Assembly (NCBI GenBank): GCA_017467535.1
Contig: JAFUST010000074.1
Span: 1 to 56,908, forward strand
Direction of reading: 5' to 3'
From: Prevotella sp.
GTDB lineage: Bacteria; Bacteroidota; Bacteroidia; Bacteroidales; Bacteroidaceae
DNA length: 56,908 bases
The notes under the pieces: generated by a model
Seen by the model: only the letters and a program-made list of their open reading frames with translations
Databases searched by the model: none
What the model was told of the DNA's origin: nothing
In this document: positions 28,457-36,838 of the stretch, in pieces
Position numbering within the stretch: position 1 is the stretch's first letter
Layout: every line of letters starts with the position of its first letter
Made by a program: the position numbers and the translations under genes

Positions 28457-29335
28457 ATGAAGTATTACGAAGTAAAATTCACCATTCAGGGCCCCCAGGA
28501 ACTGCATCAGGAGGCCTGCGACGTCCTCTCGGCCCTGGCTGCCGAGGCGGGCTTCGAGTCGTTCGAGGATACGCCCGAGGGCGTGACCGGCTATGTGCAG
28601 CAGTCACTGTTCGACCGCGAGGCCCTGCAGCAGATTGTCGACGGCTTTCCCCTACCCGACCAGCGCATCGGCTTCTCGGTTTCTGAGGCCGAAGACCGCG
28701 ACTGGAACGAGCAGTGGGAGCAGGAGGGCTTTGAGCCCATCGTCGTGGGCGACCGCTGCATCGTGCACGACGGGCGGCATGTCCCGGCTTCTGTGCCCAA
28801 TGTCCCGATTTCGATAGAGATAGACGCTCGCCTGGCCTTCGGCACCGGCACCCACGAGACCACGCGCATGATGCTGCAGGCCCTGCTGGACTTGCCGCTG
28901 CAGGGGGCTCGCGTGCTCGACTGCGGCACGGGCACGGGCATCCTGGCCATCGGGGCACTGAAGATGGGGGCCAAGGAGGCCGTGGCCTACGATATCGACG
29001 AATGGAGCGCCGACAATGCCCGCCACAACGCCGTGATCAACCGCGTGGACAGCCGTCTGACGGTGCTGCTGGGCGATGCTTCCTTATTATATAAAGAGGT
29101 GGAGGGCGAGTTCGACGTGGTGGTGGCCAATATCAACCGCAACATCCTGCTGGCCGATATGCCTGCCTTCCGCCGCCGCATGAAGCCCGGAGCCACGCTG
29201 CTGCTGAGCGGCTTCTACCGTTCGGACATCCCGATGCTCGCGGAGCGTGCCGCCACGCTGGGCCTCACCCCGACAGCCGAAAGCCACGACGGCGACTGGG
29301 CCTGTCTGGCGCTACGCGAGAGGGCGTCGGAATGA
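28457..29335 (+). CDS. prmA: Ribosomal protein L11 methyltransferase
   Basis: A 292-residue SAM-dependent enzyme that trimethylates ribosomal protein L11. The linker and SAM site are well preserved: FGTGTHETTRMMLQALL, VLDCGTGTGILAIGA (about residues 152-166), the acidic AYDIDEWS and the product-site VVANINRNILL (about 222). The N-terminal L11-recognition domain is present (YEVKFTIQGPQELHQEAC). Length is normal. The gene stands alone on the plus strand, converging on queA with about 40 bases between stops. These bases include three ACAGATG units of the repeat family (29334-29352). Confidence 0.93.
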   Translation: MKYYEVKFTIQGPQELHQEACDVLSALAAEAGFESFEDTPEGVTGYVQQSLFDREALQQIVDGFPLPDQRIGFSVSEAEDRDWNEQWEQEGFEPIVVGDRCIVHDGRHVPASVPNVPISIEIDARLAFGTGTHETTRMMLQALLDLPLQGARVLDCGTGTGILAIGALKMGAKEAVAYDIDEWSADNARHNAVINRVDSRLTVLLGDASLLYKEVEGEFDVVVANINRNILLADMPAFRRRMKPGATLLLSGFYRSDIPMLAERAATLGLTPTAESHDGDWACLALRERASE

Positions 29336-29352
29336 CAGATGACAGATGACAG
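29334..29352 (+). repeat. Short GACAGAT array
   Basis: Tandem GACAGAT units followed by GACAGTTTTTTGAAATCGG. The tail matches the one after the inverted array at 25201-25232 (GACAGTTATTGAAAATCGG). The array starts at the prmA stop codon. Confidence 0.7.
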
Positions 29353-29375
29353 TTTTTTGAAATCGGATTCGCGAT

Positions 29376-30692
29376 TCAGGGGATGAGCAGCGACGAGTCG
29401 CCGTAACTCAGGAAGCGGAAGTCGTGGCTCAGGGCGTAGTCGTAGATGGTGCGCCAGTCGCCCTTGACGAAGGCACTCACCAGCAGCAGCAGCGTGGATT
29501 GCGGCTGGTGGAAATTGGTGACCAGCATCCTTACGATCTTGTATTCATACCCCGGTGCAATGATGATTTGAGTACTTGAATGCAGCGCACTCAACCCATT
29601 ACTATCCAGCCAGTTAAGCAGCGCCCTAATGGCCTCCTCCGCAGAAGGAGTAGCAGAAGGAGTAGCGGTAGCAAATTCTTCACTCTTCACTCTTAACTCT
29701 TCACTTTCAACTCTTAACTCTTCACTTTCAACTCTTAACTCTTCACTTAAATACGGTTCCCACTGACTGACGTGCAACTCCTGCTCGCTGACAGCAGGAT
29801 TGCGCAGCACTTTCAGCCCCATGTAGTAGAGGCTCTCCAGCGTGCGTACGCTGGTGGTGCCCACGGCGATGGCGCGGCACTGGTGGCGCAGCAGTTTCTC
29901 CAGCGTCTGGCGGTGCACGCAGATGTACTCCGTGTGCATCTCGTGGTCGGCTATCTCCTCGCTCTTCACGGGCTTGAACGTGCCTGCACCCACGTGCAGC
30001 GTCACCTCCTCGCGGTCTATGCCGCGCTCGTCCAGGGCCTGCAGCACCTGCGGCGTGAAGTGGAGTCCAGCCGTCGGGGCGGCCACGCTGCCCTTTATCT
30101 TCGAGTAGACCGTCTGATAGGTGGTCTTGTCGCTCTCCTGCGTGGCGCGGTTCAGGTAGGGCGGAATGGGCAGTTCGCCCACCGACTCGAGAATCTCGGC
30201 AAACGACACGCTCGGGTTGTCCCACTCGAAGTCCACCCAGTGGCTCGTGCCCACCATCTGGCGGCGCGTGGCGGTCATGGTCAGTGTCACATCGCCAATC
30301 GTCAACTGTCTCGACAGCGTGCCCTCCTTCCATTTCTTCAGGTTGCCCACCATGCAGAGCCACGAGCAGCGGCCGCGCGTCTGAAACATCAGTTCGTAGT
30401 CGGCAGGCCGGGCAGGCTCCAGCAGAAACACCTCGATCAGGGCACCCGTCTGCTTGTGGAAGTGCAGGCGCGCCTGTATCACCTTCGTGTTGTTGAACAC
30501 CATCAGGGCTCCCTGCGGCAGGTGCTGCGGCAGGTTCAGAAAGACGTCTTCCCCCACCCTGCCGTGCTCGTAGACGAGCAGTTTCGAGTGGTCGCGCTGC
30601 GCCAGCGGAAACTTGGCGATGCGCTCGTCAGGCAGGGGGTAGTTATAGTCGCTTATGCGGATGTGCTTGGTTTCCATTTCAGTTTCATACAT
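29376..30692 (-). CDS. queA: S-adenosylmethionine:tRNA ribosyltransferase-isomerase
   Basis: 438 residues; transfers and isomerises the ribosyl moiety of SAM onto preQ1-tRNA to form epoxyqueuosine. Family motifs are clear: DYNYPLPDERIAKFPLAQRD near the start, MVFNNTKVIQARL, GSVAAPTAGLHFT and LHVGAGTFKPVK, then YEYKIVRMLVTNFHQPQSTL near the end. Typical QueA is about 350 residues. The excess lies at residues about 314-351, where a short-repeat insertion encodes SEELRVE units in frame, followed by ATATPSATPSAEEA. The start at 30692 overlaps the PAP2 stop by eight bases; an internal ATG at 30677 is an alternative. It is the last gene of the long ftsY-bat run. Confidence 0.93.
   Translation of the reverse strand: MYETEMETKHIRISDYNYPLPDERIAKFPLAQRDHSKLLVYEHGRVGEDVFLNLPQHLPQGALMVFNNTKVIQARLHFHKQTGALIEVFLLEPARPADYELMFQTRGRCSWLCMVGNLKKWKEGTLSRQLTIGDVTLTMTATRRQMVGTSHWVDFEWDNPSVSFAEILESVGELPIPPYLNRATQESDKTTYQTVYSKIKGSVAAPTAGLHFTPQVLQALDERGIDREEVTLHVGAGTFKPVKSEEIADHEMHTEYICVHRQTLEKLLRHQCRAIAVGTTSVRTLESLYYMGLKVLRNPAVSEQELHVSQWEPYLSEELRVESEELRVESEELRVKSEEFATATPSATPSAEEAIRALLNWLDSNGLSALHSSTQIIIAPGYEYKIVRMLVTNFHQPQSTLLLLVSAFVKGDWRTIYDYALSHDFRFLSYGDSSLLIP
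29664..29749 (-). repeat. In-frame ACTCTTCACT repeat array inside queA
   Basis: On the + strand GCGGTAGCAAA (29664-29674, the inverse of TTTGCTACCGC) is followed by about 75 bases of CTCTTCACT/CTCTTAA/CTTTCAA units up to 29749. The coding strand reads repeated SEELRVE. The frame stays open through the whole array. Confidence 0.9.
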
Positions 30693-31386
30693 AAAGATAA
30701 AAACAGGCCCTCAGGATGGCATAGACGAGCGTGAAGACCAGTACGGCTATCACCACGTCCACGTCGCGGTGCTCGTAGCCCGTCGTGGTGTACTGCTTGG
30801 AGATGAACACCTTCGTCTCGAAGAGCCGCCCGTAGACGTAGCGGTGCAGGAACCAGACGCCTGTGCCCACCAGTGCTCCCCAGAGCAGGCCGCAGAACAC
30901 GTCGCCGGGATAGTGGACGCCCAGGTAGAGGCGCGTCCAGCAGTTGACCAGCGACCACGCCACGAGCGACACCGAGAGCACGCGGCTGCGGATGAGCAGC
31001 GAGAAGAAGATGGCTATGCTGAACGTGTTGGACGCATGAGCCGAGAAGAAGCCGAAGCGTCCGCCGCGGTAGCCGTTCACCACGTCTACCAGCATGCCTA
31101 TCTCGCCGTCGTGAGTGGGTCGCCATCGGGCCATCCAGGGCTTCACGATCGCGTCGTCCACCGTGCCGGCCAGCAGCACGCAGAGGCCTGCCCCGGCCAG
31201 CACCAGCAGCACCTTCACGATGGCGTCGTTGTTCTTCAGCACCAGATACAGCAGGGCCAGGTAGAGCGGAATCCACGTCGGTGCAGCGGTCAGCGTCTTG
31301 GCCAGCCCGTCCAGGAAGAGCGAGTCGCTGCCGTTCAGCATCAGCAGCAGTTGCTTGTCCAGATGTATCAGTGCGTCCCAGTCCAT
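30685..31386 (-). CDS. PAP2-family membrane phosphatase
   Basis: About 233 residues, with five or six transmembrane helices (for example IPLYLALLYLVLK, VLLVLAGAGLCVLLAG, VIAVLVFTLVYAILRACFY). The three PAP2 phosphatase motifs appear as KPWMARWRP, FFSAHASNTF (usual PSGH replaced by FSAH, with the catalytic His kept) and RLYLGVHYPGDV. Likely substrates are undecaprenyl pyrophosphate or lipid A phosphates in the inner membrane; which one is not determinable. The ATG at 31386 is preferred over 31407, since the latter adds only a polar leader. It is 33 bases after the batD/E gene and overlaps queA. Confidence 0.85.
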   Translation of the reverse strand: MDWDALIHLDKQLLLMLNGSDSLFLDGLAKTLTAAPTWIPLYLALLYLVLKNNDAIVKVLLVLAGAGLCVLLAGTVDDAIVKPWMARWRPTHDGEIGMLVDVVNGYRGGRFGFFSAHASNTFSIAIFFSLLIRSRVLSVSLVAWSLVNCWTRLYLGVHYPGDVFCGLLWGALVGTGVWFLHRYVYGRLFETKVFISKQYTTTGYEHRDVDVVIAVLVFTLVYAILRACFYLYV

Positions 31387-31418
31387 CGTCGATTGTCCGT
31401 TTTTCAATTATCCATCAG

Positions 31419-34040
31419 TCAGATCACCTCTATCTGACTGGCCATCACCCAGCCCTCCTTGCCGTCGGCCACGCGAATCTCCTTCCACGTGTCCATCGAG
31501 TTGTCAGTGATGCTGACCTTCGTGCCCTCGTGCAGTATGAACAGGTCGGTGCCGCCCTGTGCGGGCGTGCTCTTCACGGGCACGGCCGACTGGATGATGA
31601 TGGCACCGCTATGGCTGCGCAGGGCACCCTGCTGCTGCCAGGCGAAGACATTGAACAGCAGGAAGCCCGCCACGGCCACAATGCCGCCGAAGAAACCCAC
31701 CTTGCGCAGCCACACACGACCGGCAAACAGGTAGAGCAGCGCCAGGACGATGGCCAGTGCCAGCGAGCCCAGGGCCAGATAGGCCCAGCCGTCCACGTCG
31801 GCCATGTTGACCAGCGAGCGGTACCACGTGACGAAGAACATCTCCGACTCGGGCACAATCTTGTCCACCGTGCGGCTCTGGGCCATCTGCAGGTTGAAGC
31901 GGATGTCGGCATCGCCGGGAGCCAGCAGCAGGGCCCGCTCGTAGTTCAGAACGGCATGGGTGATGTCATCCACGCGGTAGTAGGCGTTGCCCAGGTTGTA
32001 GTACAGTTCGGCACTGGCTCCCTGCTGCAGCAGCGTCTCGTAGGCCGCAATGGCGCGGCGGTAGTCCTCGTTCACGTAGGCGCTGTCGGCATCGGCCTTG
32101 GTCACAGCCTGTCCGGCAGCAGCCGTCAGCGGTAGCATCAGCAGCAGTATCAGCACGCTCACGGCGGCAGAGGCCTGCTTGCGGGGCTTGCGCTTCATGT
32201 CGCCCTCAATCTCCTCGATGGCGGTCATCGCCTTCTCATATACCTTGCTCATATTTCCCTTGGGGTCGCCCGGCGCGTAGCGCTCAAACTCGCACTCGTC
32301 GATGGCTCCGATAAATTCGCCGATGGTGGCTGCTTCCACACCCCGCTCCTGCAGCCGCTCGGAGATGTTTTCGCGCGAGAGTTGCTCCACGGGGATGTTC
32401 AGTTTGTCGCCCACGTAGCCCCACAGGGCGCGCAGGGCCTCGTCGTAGAACTGGCCGGGCTTGTTCTCCTTCATCAGTCGGGCAGCCTGACGGAGTCGCT
32501 TGGTGGCCACCTTGTTGGCTTTCTTGCCGCGCGACTTCACCACGTCGGCATTCTCGATGGCACGGCGCCGGAAGACGAGGAACAGCGAGACGAAGACGAT
32601 GAGCAGCGCGGCAAAGGCCGTCCAGTAGGCCGGACTGCCGAAGAAGAGGTCGTCGTGGCGGTGCTGGCGGGCGTCGCCCAGTTTGATGTAGTGTATGTCC
32701 TTGGCCAGCGTCTCCACATCCTCCTGGCCAAAGTGCTGCATGGCATTGTCGCCGCCCTCGCCCTTGGCCACATCCAGATGGAAGCCCTCTGATGTGAGGG
32801 TCTTGTAGGTCTTGGCCTGCGTGTCATAGTAGATGAACTCCACGGGCGGGATGTCGAACTGGCCGGCATGGCGCGGCACGGCCAGATACTCAAACGTCAC
32901 GCTGCCCTCCAGGCCGTTGGCCGTCAGGCGGGTATTGTCGGTGCGCTTGGCATCGTAGGTGTCGAAGTCGAGCGGGAACTTGACTACAGGCTCCTTCAGC
33001 AGTTGCAGGTTGCCGATGCCGCTGATGGTGACCTTCACGGTCAGGGGGTCGTTCGACTTCAGTTCGGTCTTGTCCACCTCGGCCTTCATGCTCAGTCGGC
33101 CCACGCCGCCCGAGAAGCCCTCGGGACGCTCAGGCAGGGGCTCCACTTCGATGTCTACGCCAGGGGCCTGAATCTGCTTCTTCACCTCCACGTAGCCGGA
33201 ACCGCCGTTGAAGAAAGCCTCGAAGGGGTCGATGTTGCGGTTCACCTGCATCACCGTGCCGTTGAACGTGATGGGCGGAATCTGCAACTTGCCGGTCATC
33301 TGCGGGAACATCACGTACTGGCTCCAGGTGACGGTCTTGTAGTTGCGGCCGTTGAACTGCTCCACCGTGAAACTCTTCTCGCTGGGCAGGGGTATCTCCT
33401 GCGTGTGGAAGCCCTTCAGGTCGGGCATCTTGCCTTCCAGTTCAGTCAGGCTCACCAGCGTGTAGACCTTGTAGGTGAGCAGGATGGGCTCCTGTTCGAC
33501 CACCTTGCGCTTAGAGGCACTGACCTTGATGAACAGGTCGGAGCCGGAGATGGCCGAACCGGCCTGGCGCGTCTCGGTCTGGGCAGAACGGCCTCCACCG
33601 CCATTGCCGCCATTGCCCTGGGCCGTGCCCTCCACCTTGATGTTCAGGGCGTTCGACGATACTTGCTTGCCGTCTACGCTGATGCTGGCCGCAGGAATGG
33701 TGAAGGTGCCGTTCTTGGTGGCACTGAGGATATAGGTGTAGGTGACCGATGAGGTCTGCGAGGTGTGGCCGTTGATGATGCTGAAACTCGACTGCGTGGA
33801 GGTGCTCGGCCCCATCAGCACGTCGAAGGCATCGGGAATCTGGCCCACACGGAAGTCCTTCACGTCCTGTGAGTTGACCGTATAGGTGAGCCTGAACTGC
33901 TGTCCCACGGCCACCTGCTGCGGGGCATTGGCCGTCAGGGTCTGTGCTGAGGAAGTGATCAGCGAGAAGTGATAAGTGACGAGTACAAGCAGTACCATCA
34001 CCCATCCCTTCAGATACACTTCCATCTTATTTGTCTTCAT
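31419..34040 (-). CDS. BatD-BatE fusion protein
   Basis: About 873 residues. A signal peptide leads into BatD-type Ig-like domains (residues about 40-440; SDLFIKVSASKRKVVEQEPI is a typical BatD strand) and a membrane helix (AYWTAFAALLIVFVSLFLVF). A cytoplasmic part follows, then a second membrane segment. The end is a BatE-type module: TPR (YRRAIAAYETLLQQGASAEL), two more helices and an SH3-like domain (TKVSITDNSMDTWKEIRV, DGKEGWVMASQIE). In most Bacteroidetes BatD and BatE are separate genes. The frame opens with GTG inside a repeat at 34064, and I prefer the ATG at 34040 after AGGA. The signal peptide itself is partly encoded by the repeat word CACTTATCACTTC. Confidence 0.85.
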   Translation of the reverse strand: MKTNKMEVYLKGWVMVLLVLVTYHFSLITSSAQTLTANAPQQVAVGQQFRLTYTVNSQDVKDFRVGQIPDAFDVLMGPSTSTQSSFSIINGHTSQTSSVTYTYILSATKNGTFTIPAASISVDGKQVSSNALNIKVEGTAQGNGGNGGGGRSAQTETRQAGSAISGSDLFIKVSASKRKVVEQEPILLTYKVYTLVSLTELEGKMPDLKGFHTQEIPLPSEKSFTVEQFNGRNYKTVTWSQYVMFPQMTGKLQIPPITFNGTVMQVNRNIDPFEAFFNGGSGYVEVKKQIQAPGVDIEVEPLPERPEGFSGGVGRLSMKAEVDKTELKSNDPLTVKVTISGIGNLQLLKEPVVKFPLDFDTYDAKRTDNTRLTANGLEGSVTFEYLAVPRHAGQFDIPPVEFIYYDTQAKTYKTLTSEGFHLDVAKGEGGDNAMQHFGQEDVETLAKDIHYIKLGDARQHRHDDLFFGSPAYWTAFAALLIVFVSLFLVFRRRAIENADVVKSRGKKANKVATKRLRQAARLMKENKPGQFYDEALRALWGYVGDKLNIPVEQLSRENISERLQERGVEAATIGEFIGAIDECEFERYAPGDPKGNMSKVYEKAMTAIEEIEGDMKRKPRKQASAAVSVLILLLMLPLTAAAGQAVTKADADSAYVNEDYRRAIAAYETLLQQGASAELYYNLGNAYYRVDDITHAVLNYERALLLAPGDADIRFNLQMAQSRTVDKIVPESEMFFVTWYRSLVNMADVDGWAYLALGSLALAIVLALLYLFAGRVWLRKVGFFGGIVAVAGFLLFNVFAWQQQGALRSHSGAIIIQSAVPVKSTPAQGGTDLFILHEGTKVSITDNSMDTWKEIRVADGKEGWVMASQIEVI

Positions 34041-34081
34041 TTTTCCTATCATTTCACTTATCACTTTTCACTTATCACTTC
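33952..34081 (-). repeat. CACTTATCACTT repeats at the batD start
   Basis: Units of CACTTATCACTTTT fill 34051-34081 just upstream of the batD ATG, and related units (GTGATAAGTGAC, GAGAAGTGATAAG) lie at 33952-33983 within its signal peptide, where they encode VTYHFSLITSS. This is another word of the dispersed repeat family. Confidence 0.7.
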
Positions 34082-34084
34082 AAC

Positions 34085-34813
34085 CTACCAGTTCTTCTCG
34101 ATGCGGCGGCGCTGGGGCTGCTGGTGCTCGTTCACGCGCTTCTGCGTCTCCTTCTCACGCTGCATGGCGGCATTCAGCAGTTGCTCGGCATTCTCTTTGC
34201 TCATTGGCGGCTCCTGCTGCTGTTGCTGGTCCTGCTGCTGTTGTTGCTGCTGGTTCTGCTGTTCGTCTTGCTGCTGCTGTTGCTGTTGGTCTTGCTGATC
34301 TTGTTGATCCTGCTGGTTCTGGCTGCCACCGCCGCCGTTGCCGTTGTTGTCCAACTGGTGCTGACAGACCACAAGATTGTATCGCGATTCATCGTCGTTG
34401 GGGTTGTTGCGCAGGGCATCCTTGTAGGCCTCGATGGCGTTCTGGAAGTCGCGTGCACTCTGGTAGAGCACGCCCTTGTTGTGATGGGCCTTGGCTTTGC
34501 GCAGCGGGTTGGTCTCCAGTTCAGCGGCGTTGTTGTAGTACTGTATCATCGAGTCGCGCTGGGCCTCCTGGGTGGCCTTCCAGTTTTCTGGAAACATGGC
34601 CGTGGCCAGGTTGTAGTTCACGCGGGCATCGGTGCTGTCGGCATTCAGTCCCTTGTAGTAGTCAACGAGCGCAAGATTCCGCTTGTTGCTATGGAACTTT
34701 CGGTTGCCTTGGCGCACCATCTTGCGGGCCTTCAGGTTCTGGGCTTCAGCGGGCGTGGCAGCCGTCAGCAGCACGCCGCACAGCAGTACTATCGTGAGTC
34801 TGAGCGTTTTCAT
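34085..34813 (-). CDS. batC: BatC, periplasmic TPR protein with Gln-rich region
   Basis: 242 residues. The signal peptide is LRLTIVLLCGVLLTAATPAEA. Tetratricopeptide repeats span about 30-150 (NLALVDYYKGLNADSTDARV, KAHHNKGVLYQSARDFQNAI and a third, DALRNNPNDDESRYNLVVC). A Gln/Asp tract with runs of up to seven Gln (about 155-200) and a basic C-terminus follow. BatC is thought to form a complex with BatA, B and D in the envelope. The CAG/CTG-rich tract is a likely site of length change. Overlaps batB by four bases. Confidence 0.88.
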   Translation of the reverse strand: MKTLRLTIVLLCGVLLTAATPAEAQNLKARKMVRQGNRKFHSNKRNLALVDYYKGLNADSTDARVNYNLATAMFPENWKATQEAQRDSMIQYYNNAAELETNPLRKAKAHHNKGVLYQSARDFQNAIEAYKDALRNNPNDDESRYNLVVCQHQLDNNGNGGGGSQNQQDQQDQQDQQQQQQQDEQQNQQQQQQQDQQQQQEPPMSKENAEQLLNAAMQREKETQKRVNEHQQPQRRRIEKNW

Positions 34814-35829
34814 TTCTTGTTGAATAATTTGATGTTCTTAAACAGCGAGTTCTTCCTCTCCAACAGGCACACCTCAACAATCAGTAGCAGCAGGGCGATG
34901 ATGCCCACGGCCTGAAACTGCTCGTCGAAGTCGCTGTAGATGGTAGTCTCCTGCTTCTGCAGGCGGTCCAGTTCGTTGTCCAGCAGACGCTGGGCTCCCG
35001 AAGTGTTGTCCACGTGGATGTAGGCACCGCCACCGGCCTGGGCCAGTTCGCGGCACATATCTTCATTCAGGCGCGACATGACGGTCTCGCCGCGGTTGTC
35101 TATCATGTAGTTGCCAGTCTCGGGGTCGGGTACGGGCGAGCCTTTCGTGTCGCCGAAGCCCAGCACATAGACGTTCATGCCCCTGTCCTTGGCCTCCTTG
35201 GCAGCCTCCACGGCACCGCCCTCATGATCCTCGCCGTCGGTGATGACGATGATGGCCTTGCCCACGTTCTCCTGTTGGGTGAAACTGTAGGAGGCCATCT
35301 CGACGGCCGCCTTGATGTTGGTGCCCTGGTTGATCATCATCGAGGGGTCGATGTTGTTGAGGAACATTTTGGCCGATACATAGTCGCTGGTGATGGGCAG
35401 TTGGACGAAGGCATCGCCGGCAAAGACAATCAGGCCGATCTTGTCGTCCGTGAAGTTGTCCACCAGGTTCTCCACCATCATCTTCGCGCGGTCAAGTCGG
35501 CTCGGCGACACATCCTTGGCACGCATCGAATTGCTGATGTCGATGCAGATGATGGTCTCGATGCCCTCGCGCTTGTCCTCGCTGATGCGGTTGCCCATCT
35601 GCGGACGGGCTACCATCACTACCAGCAGCGCCAGAGCGGCCTTGAGCAGCCAGAACTTGACACCCGGACGCCAGCGTGACACGTCGGGCATCAGTTCGCG
35701 GAGCAGGTCGGGATCGCCGAACTTCTTCAGTTTGCGTTTCTGCCAGAACCATGTGGCATAGCGGATCAGGGCCAGTACAACGACGATGGCCAGCAGCCAC
35801 AAGTATTGGGGACTTTCGAATCTGATCAT
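34810..35829 (-). CDS. batB: BatB, VWA-domain membrane protein
   Basis: 339 residues. An N-terminal helix (YLWLLAIVVVLALIRYATWF), a second helix (WLLKAALALLVVMVARPQMG), a von Willebrand A domain with MIDAS DISNSMRAKD (about residue 93) and ITDGEDHEGG, and a C-terminal helix (VGIIALLLLIVEVCLLER) give the BatA/BatB topology. The proteins of this cluster were first linked to aerotolerance in Bacteroides; the exact molecular role is unsettled. It is one base after batA and overlaps batC by four. Confidence 0.9.
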   Translation of the reverse strand: MIRFESPQYLWLLAIVVVLALIRYATWFWQKRKLKKFGDPDLLRELMPDVSRWRPGVKFWLLKAALALLVVMVARPQMGNRISEDKREGIETIICIDISNSMRAKDVSPSRLDRAKMMVENLVDNFTDDKIGLIVFAGDAFVQLPITSDYVSAKMFLNNIDPSMMINQGTNIKAAVEMASYSFTQQENVGKAIIVITDGEDHEGGAVEAAKEAKDRGMNVYVLGFGDTKGSPVPDPETGNYMIDNRGETVMSRLNEDMCRELAQAGGGAYIHVDNTSGAQRLLDNELDRLQKQETTIYSDFDEQFQAVGIIALLLLIVEVCLLERKNSLFKNIKLFNKK

Positions 35830-35830
35830 A

Positions 35831-36829
35831 TTATGGTATCCTCCTAAAGATGGTTATTCTGAGCAGCAACTCCAGCGCAAGGGCTATCAAGGCCGCCAGC
35901 GCAAACTGCTGATAGGCCTCGTAGCGGCGACTGTAGCGCTGCACGTCGATTTTCGATTTCTCCAGTTGGTCGATGGCGTGGTAGATCTGGCGCAGTTCAC
36001 GCTCGTCTTTCGCGCGGTAGAAGTTGCCGTTGGTCGTCTGGGCAATCTCTTTCAGCGTTTCGGTGTCGATCTCTACGGGTATCTGCACATACTGCACCCG
36101 ATTGCCCACCATCAGCGGATAGCGGGCATTGCCATTGGTGCCTACGCCGATGGTATAGACGCGGATGCCCAGGCTCTGTGCGATTTCGGCAGCCGTAGAG
36201 GGCGAGATGTCGCCACGGTTGTTGCTGCCGTCGGTCAGAAGGATGATGACGCGACTCTTGGCCTGCGAGTCCTTCAGACGGCTCACCGCGCTGGCCAGTC
36301 CCATGCCGATGGCCGTACCGTCCTCGATGAGTCCGCGGGCGGCAATGTCGGTGCGCACGTTGTTCAGCAGCGAGAGCAGCGAGGCGTGGTCAATGGTCAT
36401 GGGGCACTGAGTGAAGGCCTCGCCGGCAAAGATGGTCAGTCCGATGTTGTCGTTCGGGCGGTCGGCGATGAACTCTGCCGCCACCTTCTTGGCTGCCTCG
36501 ATGCGGTTAGGCTCCAGGTCTTCAGCCAGCATAGAGGTAGACACGTCCATGGCCAGCATGATGTCGATGCCCTCTACGGTCTCGTTCTTCCACGAGTTGT
36601 GCGTCTGTGGACGAGCCAGTGCGATGACCAGCAGGGTGAACGCCAGCAGGCGCAGCAACAGTTGCAGCGGCATGAGCATCACCCTCCAACTGCGTGGCGC
36701 ATGGCGGAAAGCATTGGTATCGGCCATGCGGATCGTAGGCTCGCTCTTCTTGCGGAACATCACGTACCATATTATATAAGGTATGATGAGCAGCAGTAGA
36801 AACAGATATTCTCGGTTGGCAAATTCCAT
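35831..36829 (-). CDS. batA: BatA, VWA-domain membrane protein
   Basis: 332 residues with the BatA layout: N-terminal helix (EYLFLLLLIIPYIIWYVMF), basic segment, second helix (LQLLLRLLAFTLLVIALARP), VWA domain with MIDAS MAMDVSTSMLAEDLEP (about residue 93) and LLTDGSNNRGDISPSTAAEI, and a C-terminal helix near the end. It is nine bases after the preceding membrane gene and one base before batB, inside the same operon. Confidence 0.9.
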   Translation of the reverse strand: MEFANREYLFLLLLIIPYIIWYVMFRKKSEPTIRMADTNAFRHAPRSWRVMLMPLQLLLRLLAFTLLVIALARPQTHNSWKNETVEGIDIMLAMDVSTSMLAEDLEPNRIEAAKKVAAEFIADRPNDNIGLTIFAGEAFTQCPMTIDHASLLSLLNNVRTDIAARGLIEDGTAIGMGLASAVSRLKDSQAKSRVIILLTDGSNNRGDISPSTAAEIAQSLGIRVYTIGVGTNGNARYPLMVGNRVQYVQIPVEIDTETLKEIAQTTNGNFYRAKDERELRQIYHAIDQLEKSKIDVQRYSRRYEAYQQFALAALIALALELLLRITIFRRIP

Positions 36830-36838
36830 AATCTCTTT

